A stretch of DNA of 64,000 bases from Spirosoma panaciterrae DSM 21099. Lineage in GTDB: Bacteria > Bacteroidota > Bacteroidia > Cytophagales > Spirosomataceae. Below are positions 52,764 to 60,626 of this stretch, in pieces; positions within the stretch are counted from its first letter, which is position 1, and every line of letters starts with the position of its first letter. The stretch spans positions 341,893 through 405,892 of the forward strand of contig NZ_KB893184.1 in the NCBI RefSeq assembly GCF_000374025.1, in the 5' to 3' direction. Made by a program: the position numbers and the translations under genes. The notes under the pieces are model-generated. The model was given only the letters and a program-made list of their open reading frames with translations, was not told the DNA's origin and did not search any database.

Positions 52764-53402
52764 TTAGATCGCCCACGCCTTTTGGCCCGGTTTGAGTGTG
52801 ATACAGCCATCGTAACGGCCCGGAACAGGTACATACTCAAGTGCTTGTGTGCAGCCGATTTCAGAAGTAAAATAGCCCGTAAGCGTCAAATCTTTCAGAA
52901 TCGAATAGAAAGGCGTGTACCGTTTTTTGGCAGTAGGCATCTGGAGGTCAGCCTGAGAGTTTTCGACCTTGGCAACCGATTTGGCTGGGGCCATTTGTGC
53001 GCGCTGAGCCTTATCGTCAGCTTCGAGTTTTTTTACGATTTCGATTCGCTGGGCCGGATCGAGCTGTACAAACGCTTTCCCGTAGGCTTCCTGGCTCCAC
53101 TTATTGGTTTGAGCCAACCCTTCGACAAAGCGTTGCTGATCGTCGGGTTTATAGCAGTCCTTCAGAATAACGTCGATAACTTCGTTGACCTTAGCCGCTT
53201 TGGCACCCGGGGTCTTGGTTGTCGGGATAATGGTATCGGCCAGTTCAGCAACGGTAGCGTCCTGATCGGCCGTAAAGAAGACAGGTTTGCCGGTGAGGGC
53301 GCGTCGAGTGGCTGAGGCTTCAAGCGTATCGGCGAGTGCTGGCAACGACATGGTTGCACCGGCCAGCACAGCCACTCGCATGAGGGCATCTCTTCTGTTC
53401 AT
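52764..53402 (-). CDS. Gluconate 2-dehydrogenase subunit 3 family protein (Tat signal)
   Basis: A 212-residue protein with an N-terminal twin-arginine-type signal (MNRRDALMRVAVLAGATM). The body has the family pattern VAELADTIIPTTKTPGAKAAKVNEVID and GYFTSEIGCTQALEYVPVPG. Such proteins are small subunits that help the GMC flavoprotein through Tat export and give a complex in the periplasm. Located immediately upstream of the GMC gene, so order is small subunit then large. Confidence 0.9.
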   Translation of the reverse strand: MNRRDALMRVAVLAGATMSLPALADTLEASATRRALTGKPVFFTADQDATVAELADTIIPTTKTPGAKAAKVNEVIDVILKDCYKPDDQQRFVEGLAQTNKWSQEAYGKAFVQLDPAQRIEIVKKLEADDKAQRAQMAPAKSVAKVENSQADLQMPTAKKRYTPFYSILKDLTLTGYFTSEIGCTQALEYVPVPGRYDGCITLKPGQKAWAI

Positions 53403-53447
53403 AGGTTATAGCAATTAGACTTTCAGGTAGAACGTATTAAGGAATTA

Positions 53448-53455
53448 CAAATGTA
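53448..53455 (-). promoter_or_regulatory. Candidate -7 element of the dehydrogenase operon
   Basis: CAAATGTA on the plus strand reads TACATTTG on the minus strand, matching TAnnTTTG, 46 bp upstream of the start at 53402. No TTG at -33. Confidence 0.45.
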
Positions 53456-53536
53456 TAACAATCAAGGAATCGTTTGTGCTATTCAGAGATACTCTTTATT
53501 CGGAGCATTCATCGTATGAGCAAAAATAAATTCGTG

Positions 53537-54736
53537 TTAGGCTCCCATGGCCAATTCCTGAACGGCTAGCCAGCTCATAAGCCCCGCCCCGGTTTCCAAG
53601 GCCGCTTCGTCGATATCGAAGGTAGGTGTATGTACTCCGGAAATGATGCCACGGGCTTCGTTGCGGGTGCCAAGCCGATAAAAGCACGAATCGACCACCT
53701 GCGAGTAAAATGCAAAATCCTCGCCAGCCATCCACAAATCCAGATCAACAATATTGTCGGCACCCATATAGGTCACGGCTTCGGCTCGTACACGACGGGT
53801 CAGTTCAGGATGGTTTTTCAGGTAAGGATAGCCATGAACGATCTCAAATTCGCAGGAGCCCCCCATGGCTTCGGCAATACCCTGGGCCAGTTTCACCATG
53901 CGTCGTTTGCCTTCGGCCCGCCATTCTTCATTCATACAGCGGAACGTACCCTGAATGGTTACTTCGTTGGGAATCACATTTGTAACCCCATCGGCAATGA
54001 ATCGGCCAAAGGATAATACGGAGGGGCTGGCCGGTGGCCGATTGCGGCTGATGACCTGTTGCAAAGCCACAATAATATGCGATGCAATCAATACGGGGTC
54101 GATCAGGTTGTCGGGCATGGCGGCATGGCCTCCTTTGCCCCGAACGGTCAGGTACAATTCGTCGGTGCTGGCCATGTACATACCTTCGCGGAAACCGATT
54201 TTGCCCACCGGAATGTTAGGTGCCACGTGTTGCCCAATCATACTAATGGGCGCTGGGTTTTCGAGTACGCCTTCTTTAATCATGAGTGAAGCGCCACCGG
54301 GGGCTTTCTCTTCACCGGGTTGAAAAACCAGTTTGACTGTTCCTGCGAACTGGTCGCGCAGCACATGCAGGATACGCGCTACACCCAATAGGCTGGCGGT
54401 ATGCACATCATGACCACAAGCATGCATTACACCATCGACGGTCGATTTGTAAGGAACATCATTGGCTTCGTGGATAGGCAAAGCATCCATATCGGCTCGT
54501 AAGCCAACAACCCTTGCTGTGCCCGACGACCCTTTGGTGCCTTCGATCAGGGCAACGAGCCCCGTATCGGCAATGCCTTCCTGCGGAGTTATCCCGATGG
54601 CTTTCAACTGGTCGGCTACAAAACGGGCGGTATTGCGCTCCTGAAACGAGAGTTCGGGATGAGCATGTAAATATCGGCGGTTCTGAGTGATGTCAGCCGC
54701 GTATTGACGGGCGAGCGATTTAATTGAATCAAGCAT
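53537..54736 (-). CDS. M20-family metallopeptidase/amidohydrolase
   Basis: A 399-residue cytoplasmic amidohydrolase of the hippurate/N-acyl-amino-acid hydrolase type. Start ATG 54736 is used because the 5' extension lies in an inverted repeat. Metal-site motifs are GLRADMDALPI, HACGHDVHTA and GEEKAPGGA (Glu general base). C-terminal WMAGEDFAFY completes the family pattern. Substrate could be an N-acyl amino acid or N-acetyl-diaminopimelate. It follows the RDD gene on the same strand. Confidence 0.92.
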   Translation of the reverse strand: MLDSIKSLARQYAADITQNRRYLHAHPELSFQERNTARFVADQLKAIGITPQEGIADTGLVALIEGTKGSSGTARVVGLRADMDALPIHEANDVPYKSTVDGVMHACGHDVHTASLLGVARILHVLRDQFAGTVKLVFQPGEEKAPGGASLMIKEGVLENPAPISMIGQHVAPNIPVGKIGFREGMYMASTDELYLTVRGKGGHAAMPDNLIDPVLIASHIIVALQQVISRNRPPASPSVLSFGRFIADGVTNVIPNEVTIQGTFRCMNEEWRAEGKRRMVKLAQGIAEAMGGSCEFEIVHGYPYLKNHPELTRRVRAEAVTYMGADNIVDLDLWMAGEDFAFYSQVVDSCFYRLGTRNEARGIISGVHTPTFDIDEAALETGAGLMSWLAVQELAMGA

Positions 54737-54738
54737 AG

Positions 54739-54793
54739 GTAACGCGGCCGAAGAGCCGTTCATGAAACAATTGCGGCTTTACTGCCGCGTTAC
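54739..54793. repeat. GTAACGCGGC inverted repeat between RDD gene and M20 gene
   Basis: GTAACGCGGC at 54739-54748 is the perfect complement of GCCGCGTTAC at 54784-54793, with 35 bp between. The right arm contains the stop codon of the RDD gene and the left arm ends 2 bp before the M20 start. Confidence 0.75.
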
Positions 54794-55485
54794 TGAGTTG
54801 TAATAAACTGGTAATCATTGATAACGGTAAGCAGAAACTCCCGGTTTCCTAAATCACTACGAATTCCGGTCACTTCTTTGATCTTATCGGCAGTGCGCTG
54901 GAAAAGGGGTTCATCACCCTGCTGGACTACATTACGGATAATGCGGATATCATGATCGGAAAGCAGCCGAACGTCGGGATACTGAACAAAGTAATTATCT
55001 GTAAACGGTTTAATAACGACATCGTCCAGTGTAACAGCCGGTTTCAGCCGAACAACGGTGGTTCCGGCAGCGATGTCGCCAAGGCGTTGTCCTTTGCCGT
55101 TGGCGGCTATGGTAATAACGGGGACAATGCCCCCTAAAAAGGCCCCCGACTCAATAATTCGGAACAACCACCGAATCAGATAGGCGCCAATGCCGGGCGG
55201 TGATCCGTCGAGCATAACTACCCGGATGCGCATGGCCAGCTTGCCGATGCTTCGCCCATTGAGCAGCGACTCGCAGAGCAGGTCGTAAAAAATGGCGGGT
55301 AGGGCAATAAAAAGACTGTAAAAGCTATTGATCTGATAGCCGAGCGAAGTGGGCAGAAACAGGGTAAGAATAAGCCAGCCAAAAATCACCAGATAATCCA
55401 TAAGCGCGGCCAGAATGCGCTCACCAATGCTGGCCGGTTCGTATTCCAGAAGAACGTTTTGGGAGGTGCGAATCGCAACAGCCAT
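54790..55485 (-). CDS. RDD-family membrane protein
   Basis: A 231-residue protein with three or so helices. The signature Arg/Asp pattern is in GERILAALMDYLVIFG (first helix) and the loop LLNGRSIGKLAMRIRVV. RDD proteins are of unsettled function, some linked to Na+/H+ exchange. Divergent from the SpoIIM-like gene at 55644; this RDD-SpoIIM pairing is a conserved neighbourhood. Its stop codon lies in an arm of an inverted repeat. Confidence 0.9.
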   Translation of the reverse strand: MAVAIRTSQNVLLEYEPASIGERILAALMDYLVIFGWLILTLFLPTSLGYQINSFYSLFIALPAIFYDLLCESLLNGRSIGKLAMRIRVVMLDGSPPGIGAYLIRWLFRIIESGAFLGGIVPVITIAANGKGQRLGDIAAGTTVVRLKPAVTLDDVVIKPFTDNYFVQYPDVRLLSDHDIRIIRNVVQQGDEPLFQRTADKIKEVTGIRSDLGNREFLLTVINDYQFITTQ

Positions 55486-55500
55486 GCAGGGAAAATGAAT

Positions 55501-55640
55501 AAGTCGTCAGTCAAAAGTCGTAAGTTACGACGGTTTCGGCAAAAGTTTTTTATAGAAAACGAATGCCCAACTTGGTCGCCATTGGGAACTTCACTAATTT
55601 AACCCTTCACAGCCGACCGACGACTCTAGACCGACGACTT
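55501..55640. repeat. Imperfect inverted repeat of AGTCGTCG-type units in the RDD/SpoIIM divergent gap
   Basis: Left arm 55501-55524 (AAGTCGTCAGTCAAAAGTCG start) and right arm 55615-55640 (GACCGACGACTCTAGACCGA start) are imperfect complements built of short units. The middle of about 90 bp presumably holds the divergent promoters. Arms lie 15 bp from the RDD start and 3 bp from the SpoIIM start. Confidence 0.65.
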
Positions 55641-55643
55641 CCT

Positions 55644-56588
55644 ATGCGTGAAGCCCTTTTCGTTAAACGCAACTCCGATAAGTGGCGCGACATTGAGCAG
55701 AATCCGACCCGCGATCCGGATGAGTTGACAGACCGCTTTGTGGAACTGACGGATGATCTGTCGTACGCCCGAACCTTCTACCCGAACGCGAATGTAACGC
55801 GCTATCTCAATGGTCTGGCCGGACAGATGCACCGGGGTTTAATGCAGAATCGGCGGGATGATCGGGGACGCTTCCGGCTGTTCTGGCAATATGAGCTTCC
55901 TCTTTTGTTTCGGCAGTCGCACCGAATGCTGGCGCTGGCGGCTGCAATCTTTCTGGTTGCCTGTGTGTTGGGCTGGGTTTCGGCGGCTCACGACAATACG
56001 TTTGTGCGGCTCATTCTGGGGGATGGCTATGTAAACATGACCCTCGAAAACATCAAAAAAGGAGACCCGCTGGGGGTTTATAACAGCAGCGACCAGGCCA
56101 CCATGTTTGTACAGATTACCATGAACAACATTTTTGTGGCATTCCGTACATTCATCTTTGGGTTGTTTGCCTCGGTTGGCACCATCGCTATGTTGTTTTA
56201 TAACGGGGTCATGCTGGGGTCATTTCAGTATTTCTTCTACGAACGGGGCCTTCTAATCGACTCGCTTCTGAAAATCTGGATTCACGGTACACTCGAAATT
56301 TCGGCTATCGTTATTGCGGGGTGTGCGGGTCTGACGGTAGGCAACAGCCTGTTGTTTCCGGGTACCTATACGCGGCTGGAATCGTTTAAGCGAGGTGTCA
56401 AGCAGGGACTTAAAATCGCGATCGGACTGGTTCCTATTTTTATCACGGCTGGCTTTCTCGAAAGTTTTATTACCCGTATGACCCTGCCTCCGGTAGTTAG
56501 TGGTGGCATCATTCTTATTTCGGCTACTTTCATTGGCTGGTACTTTGTGTATTACCCGATTCACCTAAACCGTAAACTGCAACCATGA
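55644..56588 (+). CDS. SpoIIM-like membrane protein
   Basis: A 314-residue protein from ATG 55644; an upstream extension lies in repeat DNA. N-terminal cytoplasmic helical region (residues 1-110) is followed by about five transmembrane helices. It matches the stage II sporulation protein M family (PF01944: FRTFIFGLFASVGTIAMLFYNGVMLG and HGTLEISAIVIAGCAGLTVG). In non-sporulating bacteria this family sits with RDD, DUF4129 and MoxR genes in a presumed envelope complex. It overlaps the next gene by 4 bp (ATGA). Confidence 0.88.
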   Translation: MREALFVKRNSDKWRDIEQNPTRDPDELTDRFVELTDDLSYARTFYPNANVTRYLNGLAGQMHRGLMQNRRDDRGRFRLFWQYELPLLFRQSHRMLALAAAIFLVACVLGWVSAAHDNTFVRLILGDGYVNMTLENIKKGDPLGVYNSSDQATMFVQITMNNIFVAFRTFIFGLFASVGTIAMLFYNGVMLGSFQYFFYERGLLIDSLLKIWIHGTLEISAIVIAGCAGLTVGNSLLFPGTYTRLESFKRGVKQGLKIAIGLVPIFITAGFLESFITRMTLPPVVSGGIILISATFIGWYFVYYPIHLNRKLQP

Positions 56589-57514
56589 TTCAGCTTTTTC
56601 AACAACGTGATTTTGGCAATAAAATCAACGCGACCTTTCAATACATCACCCAGAACTTTCGCAGTCTGGGGTTGGCCTTGCTGTATATTGTCGGGCCAGT
56701 TGCTTTGGTGGCGGGTATTGCATCGGGGGTGATGCAGTCGAATATATTTGATCTTGGCAAAATGACAGAAGATGCTGGTAGGGATTCTAGTGCTCCTTTT
56801 GCGGCTGGTTATGCCTTGGCACTAAGTATTTTCTCTCCGGCGTTCTGGATTACGATGCTGTTTAGCCTGCTCGCTATTCTGGCGGTTAGTCTGGCTACCT
56901 ACGCCCATATGAAAGTATACGCCCGTAAAACGCAACTCAATGTACCCACGAGCTTTACCGGGGCAATTGATATCAGCGTTACAGACGTATGGGAAGAAAT
57001 GCAGCCCCTGATTGGCCGGGGTGTTCTGATCAGTGTCCTGAGTGCGATTATTACGTTTGTCGCGGCTATGTTTTTTGCCATTCCAGGTATATATGTAGGT
57101 ATTGTTCTGTCATTAGGGCTGGTCGTTACTACTTTTGAGGAGACTGATTTTAGCCAGACCTGGAACCGATGCTTTACCTTGATTCGGGATAAGTGGTGGT
57201 CGACGTTCGGATTGATCGTTGTGATGGGCATTATTTCAGCCATTGTTGGAATGGTGTTTTCCGTTCCCGCAGGGATTATTGGGGTTCTGACAGGGTTGAA
57301 GTTGCTGCCTAATGTGGCTAGTTTCTGGCTTATATTAGGGAACGTTATAGCTACTGTGGGCGGCACTCTACTTCGCACCTTGATTTATGTAGCCATTGGT
57401 TTTCAGTATACTAATCTGGTAGAACGTCAGGAAGGCCGTGGATTACTGTCGGCTATTGATTCGATTGGCACCAGCCCAACCCAGCCTCGCGCATCGGATG
57501 AAGGAACGTATTGA
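56585..57514 (+). CDS. Multi-span membrane protein of the RDD/SpoIIM/MoxR locus
   Basis: A 309-residue protein with six or so hydrophobic segments. Not strongly diagnostic, but it resembles the glycerophosphoryl diester phosphodiesterase membrane-domain / YciC-like family (PF10110-like). The start overlaps the SpoIIM stop (ATGA), so translation is coupled. The gene is fixed in this type of operon; its role is unknown. Confidence 0.7.
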   Translation: MIQLFQQRDFGNKINATFQYITQNFRSLGLALLYIVGPVALVAGIASGVMQSNIFDLGKMTEDAGRDSSAPFAAGYALALSIFSPAFWITMLFSLLAILAVSLATYAHMKVYARKTQLNVPTSFTGAIDISVTDVWEEMQPLIGRGVLISVLSAIITFVAAMFFAIPGIYVGIVLSLGLVVTTFEETDFSQTWNRCFTLIRDKWWSTFGLIVVMGIISAIVGMVFSVPAGIIGVLTGLKLLPNVASFWLILGNVIATVGGTLLRTLIYVAIGFQYTNLVERQEGRGLLSAIDSIGTSPTQPRASDEGTY

Positions 57515-58328
57515 TTGTTGGTTATCAGGTTTCAGTTCTCGCTTTTCGGCCGCTCGGTCCATTCGGCGGGTATGTCGTTTATTGACTTTTGGGAGTTTCA
57601 TTTTTTTTGGGCTGATCGGTAATCCAGGGAGTGCATTGGGACAGCAAAAACCCGTATCGGGATCGGCCCATGTGGCTGCCCGCGACGACCGTTCGCCCAT
57701 ACGTGTACGATACCCGGAAACCGATCACCTGCGCGATCTGCAAACCGATCATGACTATCAGTACGGCAACGATGCGCCCCCCCCCGAAAACCCGATTGCC
57801 CGTTTCTTTAGCTGGCTGTTCCGAAAGCTGGCCCAGTTTCTATCCAGCAAGGCGTATCAGAATATCTGGCAGTATGTGATTCTGGCGATTATTGCCTGTT
57901 TTGTGATTTATCTGCTCATGAAAGCTGAAGTGCTGGGTTTTCTGTTCCCGAAAAAGGCTCAGTCGAGCGCGCTGGATTATGAAAATCTGGCGGAAAATAT
58001 CCATGAGCTTGACTTCAAAACAGCTATTGAAGAAGCCGTGGCTTCCCGAAATTTCCGGCTGGCGGTTCGGTTGCTTTACCTCCAAACCCTAAAACATTTG
58101 ACCGATGCAGGGCGTGTGCACTATAAGCCCGATAAAACCAATCGGCAGTATGTTGCCGAGCTGGTTAATTCACCATTACAACCGGAGTTTGAAATCCTGA
58201 CGCAGCAATTTGAATTTGTCTGGTATGGCGACTTCCCGGTCGACGAGCAGCGGTTTCAGGCTATACAAAATCAGTTTCGACAGTTCAATCAGGCACCATT
58301 GGCTAAAGCCATCCAGTCTATACCCTAA
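57498..58328 (+). CDS. DUF4129 domain protein
   Basis: A 276-residue membrane protein from ATG 57498 (overlaps the preceding gene by 17 bp). It has a hydrophobic N-terminal segment, an intermediate disordered region and a second helix near residues 122-142 (YVILAIIACFVIYLLM). The C-terminal cytoplasmic DUF4129 domain follows (ALDYENLAENIHELDFKTAIEEAV, LAVRLLYLQTLKHLTDAG). This domain is diagnostic of MoxR/DUF58-type loci. Confidence 0.85.
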   Translation: MKERIDCWLSGFSSRFSAARSIRRVCRLLTFGSFIFFGLIGNPGSALGQQKPVSGSAHVAARDDRSPIRVRYPETDHLRDLQTDHDYQYGNDAPPPENPIARFFSWLFRKLAQFLSSKAYQNIWQYVILAIIACFVIYLLMKAEVLGFLFPKKAQSSALDYENLAENIHELDFKTAIEEAVASRNFRLAVRLLYLQTLKHLTDAGRVHYKPDKTNRQYVAELVNSPLQPEFEILTQQFEFVWYGDFPVDEQRFQAIQNQFRQFNQAPLAKAIQSIP

Positions 58329-58335
58329 CCACACG

Positions 58336-59532
58336 TTGCGAAAACCGAATAAATACCTGCTGATTTTGCTGATTACGGTGGTGGCGTATATGCTCTTTGA
58401 GTATTATCGTCCAAAACCGATTGATTGGTCGCCAACGTACCAGAATGACGACAAAATACCATTCGGTACGCAAGCCTTGTTTGAACTGCTGCCCGATGCA
58501 CTGCCACAGTCGTCTTTGCAAACGGTACGCTTGCCCATTTATAATTTTCTGGGCGAAACTAAATTTTCTGGGCAGAGCAACTACGTATTTATCTGTCAGG
58601 AGTTTCGGGCCGACAGTATCGAGCAACTGCGATTACTTGATTATGTAAAGAAGGGTAATACCGTCTTTGTATCGGCTTATACGATTCCTGAATCGCTGGG
58701 CGAGACACTGGGTTTTAAGGCCGATCTGAAAGAGCAGAATGAAGCCGATACAACGCTCCGACAGAACCTCGTTAATCCGCAACTACGAAAAGCAGGTGGG
58801 TATAATTTTTTTCACGATGATGGGCGCAATTTTCTGGATATCAGAAAGCCGAAAAACATAACCGTATTAGGGCGAAATGCCCGTAAAGAGCCTGTCTTTG
58901 TGCGGGTGACGTATGGGAAAGGCCAGTTTTTTATTCATAATCTGCCTCTTGCCTTCACCAATTATTATGTACTTGACCCAAAGACCTCCGATTATGCGTT
59001 TAAGGCACTTTCGTATTTGCCTGCGCAACAAACCTATTGGGACGAGTACGAGAAACAGGGCCGTTTTAGCGAGGATCAGCAGTCAATTTTTCGGTACATT
59101 CGCTTACAACCAGCCTTGAATTGGGCGTATTACCTTGTGCTGATTGGCTTATTGTTCTATGCCATTTTGGCAGGCAAACGCACACAACGAATCATCCCGG
59201 TAGTCGAAAGTCCAAAAAATACGTCGCTCGATTTTGTGAAGACCGTTGGGCGTATGTATTTTCAGCAGGGGGACCATGATAATCTTGCCCGCAAGAAAAT
59301 TCAGTACTTTCTGGCGGATATTCGCGAGCGATATGGGCTCAATACAACGGTTTTAGATAAGGATTTTACCGAAACGCTTGCCCGGAAAAGTGGCGTACCA
59401 CTGGTCGAAACGTCGGAGTTGGTAATGCTTTTGCGGAATGCACAAAAGAGCATTTCACTCTCAGAGTTCGATTTACTGACGCTGAATCAGGCAATAGAAA
59501 AATTTAAACAATCAGAACCGGGATTTAGCTGA
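58336..59532 (+). CDS. DUF4350 domain membrane protein
   Basis: A 398-residue protein starting at TTG 58336 (MRKPNKYLLILLITV), 7 bp after the DUF4129 stop; ATG starts farther upstream would overlap that gene deeply. It has an N-terminal helix, a DUF4350 Rossmann-like domain, and a second helix near residue 270 (NWAYYLVLIGLLFYAILAG). The last residues (EPGFS) and stop codon come from the arm of an inverted repeat. Confidence 0.85.
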   Translation: MRKPNKYLLILLITVVAYMLFEYYRPKPIDWSPTYQNDDKIPFGTQALFELLPDALPQSSLQTVRLPIYNFLGETKFSGQSNYVFICQEFRADSIEQLRLLDYVKKGNTVFVSAYTIPESLGETLGFKADLKEQNEADTTLRQNLVNPQLRKAGGYNFFHDDGRNFLDIRKPKNITVLGRNARKEPVFVRVTYGKGQFFIHNLPLAFTNYYVLDPKTSDYAFKALSYLPAQQTYWDEYEKQGRFSEDQQSIFRYIRLQPALNWAYYLVLIGLLFYAILAGKRTQRIIPVVESPKNTSLDFVKTVGRMYFQQGDHDNLARKKIQYFLADIRERYGLNTTVLDKDFTETLARKSGVPLVETSELVMLLRNAQKSISLSEFDLLTLNQAIEKFKQSEPGFS

Positions 59533-59620
59533 TTCAACTGACCGACTTTGATTTTGTAATAAAGCTTTCTTTGTAAGCCAATCAGGGTCGGTCAGTTGAA
59601 TCACATAAATCCCGGTTCAG
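59513..59620. repeat. AACCGGGATTTA-family inverted repeat (copy 2)
   Basis: Left arm 59513-59546 and right arm 59587-59620 are complementary over 34 bp with 3 mismatches. The core contains AAAGCTTTCTTTGTAAGCC, homologous in reverse orientation to the core of copy 1 at 28045-28154. The DUF4350 stop codon is in the left arm and the MoxR ATG is 7 bp after the right arm. Confidence 0.85.
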
Positions 59621-59627
59621 ACATCCT

Positions 59628-60602
59628 ATGGACACATTCGATTCCCGCTTAGACCTGACTCCGCTTAAAACAGCCGTTGATGCCATTCGGGCTGAGGTTA
59701 GTAAAGTGATTGTTGGGCAACACCAGACAGTCGACCTCCTGCTTACAGCACTGCTGGCCGATGGACACGTATTGATTGAAGGCGTACCCGGCGTGGCCAA
59801 AACGTTGACGGCCAAACTTCTGGCTAAGACCATGTCGGTAGGGTTTAGCCGGATTCAGTTTACGCCCGACCTGATGCCATCCGATGTACTTGGTACATCG
59901 GTGTTTGTTCCCAAAACGGGCGATTTTACCTTCCGGCAGGGGCCCATTTTCTCAAATCTGGTTCTGATTGACGAAATAAACCGGGCACCTGCTAAAACCC
60001 AGGCGGCCTTGTTTGAGGTGATGGAGGAGCGACAGGTTACCAATGATGGTACCACATATTTGCTCGAGGAGCCATTTATGGTGCTGGCTACGCAAAACCC
60101 CATAGAGCAGGAGGGAACTTATCGGCTTCCTGAAGCTCAGCTCGACCGTTTTCTGTTTAAAGTTGTCGTGGGCTATCCGGTCGTTAGTGAAGAGGTTGAT
60201 ATTCTGCGTGGGCACCACGAACGCCGGAATCTGGCCAGTGCTATCGATGCCGTCAATGCGGTACTGACTGCCGATCAGTTGGCTACGTTGCGCAGCCAGG
60301 TCCATCAGGTGCATGTTGAAGACAAACTGTTCGATTACATCGCGCAGATCGTGCAGGCTACCCGTGCCAACAAATCGTTGTATTTAGGCGCATCCCCCCG
60401 AGCTTCAGTAGCCTTATTGAATAGTGCAAAGGCGCTGGCTACCTTGCGTGGACGCGATTTTATTACGCCCGAAGATGTTCAGGAGCTGGCTGCCCCCGTA
60501 TTACGCCATCGTATATTGCTCACACCCGAACGCGAAATGGAAGGTGGTACAGCCGATGAAGTAGTCGCTCAGTTAGTACAGAAAGTTGAGGTGCCCCGAT
60601 AG
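59628..60602 (+). CDS. MoxR family AAA+ ATPase
   Basis: A 324-residue cytoplasmic ATPase. Walker A is GVPGVAKT, Walker B is LIDEINRAP followed by KTQAALFEVMEERQVT, sensor 1 is LATQNPIEQEGTYRLPEAQLDRF. These define MoxR. MoxR proteins act as chaperones for metal or VWA-domain partners, usually encoded beside DUF58 (with VWA). Here no DUF58 gene follows in the window. Confidence 0.95.
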   Translation: MDTFDSRLDLTPLKTAVDAIRAEVSKVIVGQHQTVDLLLTALLADGHVLIEGVPGVAKTLTAKLLAKTMSVGFSRIQFTPDLMPSDVLGTSVFVPKTGDFTFRQGPIFSNLVLIDEINRAPAKTQAALFEVMEERQVTNDGTTYLLEEPFMVLATQNPIEQEGTYRLPEAQLDRFLFKVVVGYPVVSEEVDILRGHHERRNLASAIDAVNAVLTADQLATLRSQVHQVHVEDKLFDYIAQIVQATRANKSLYLGASPRASVALLNSAKALATLRGRDFITPEDVQELAAPVLRHRILLTPEREMEGGTADEVVAQLVQKVEVPR

Positions 60603-60626
60603 GAATTGAAACAGGAAGCGTGAAAA

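Noticed and set aside
57438..57497. Upstream start for the DUF4129 gene
   Set aside because: It overlaps the preceding gene deeply; ATG 57498 gives a normal short overlap.
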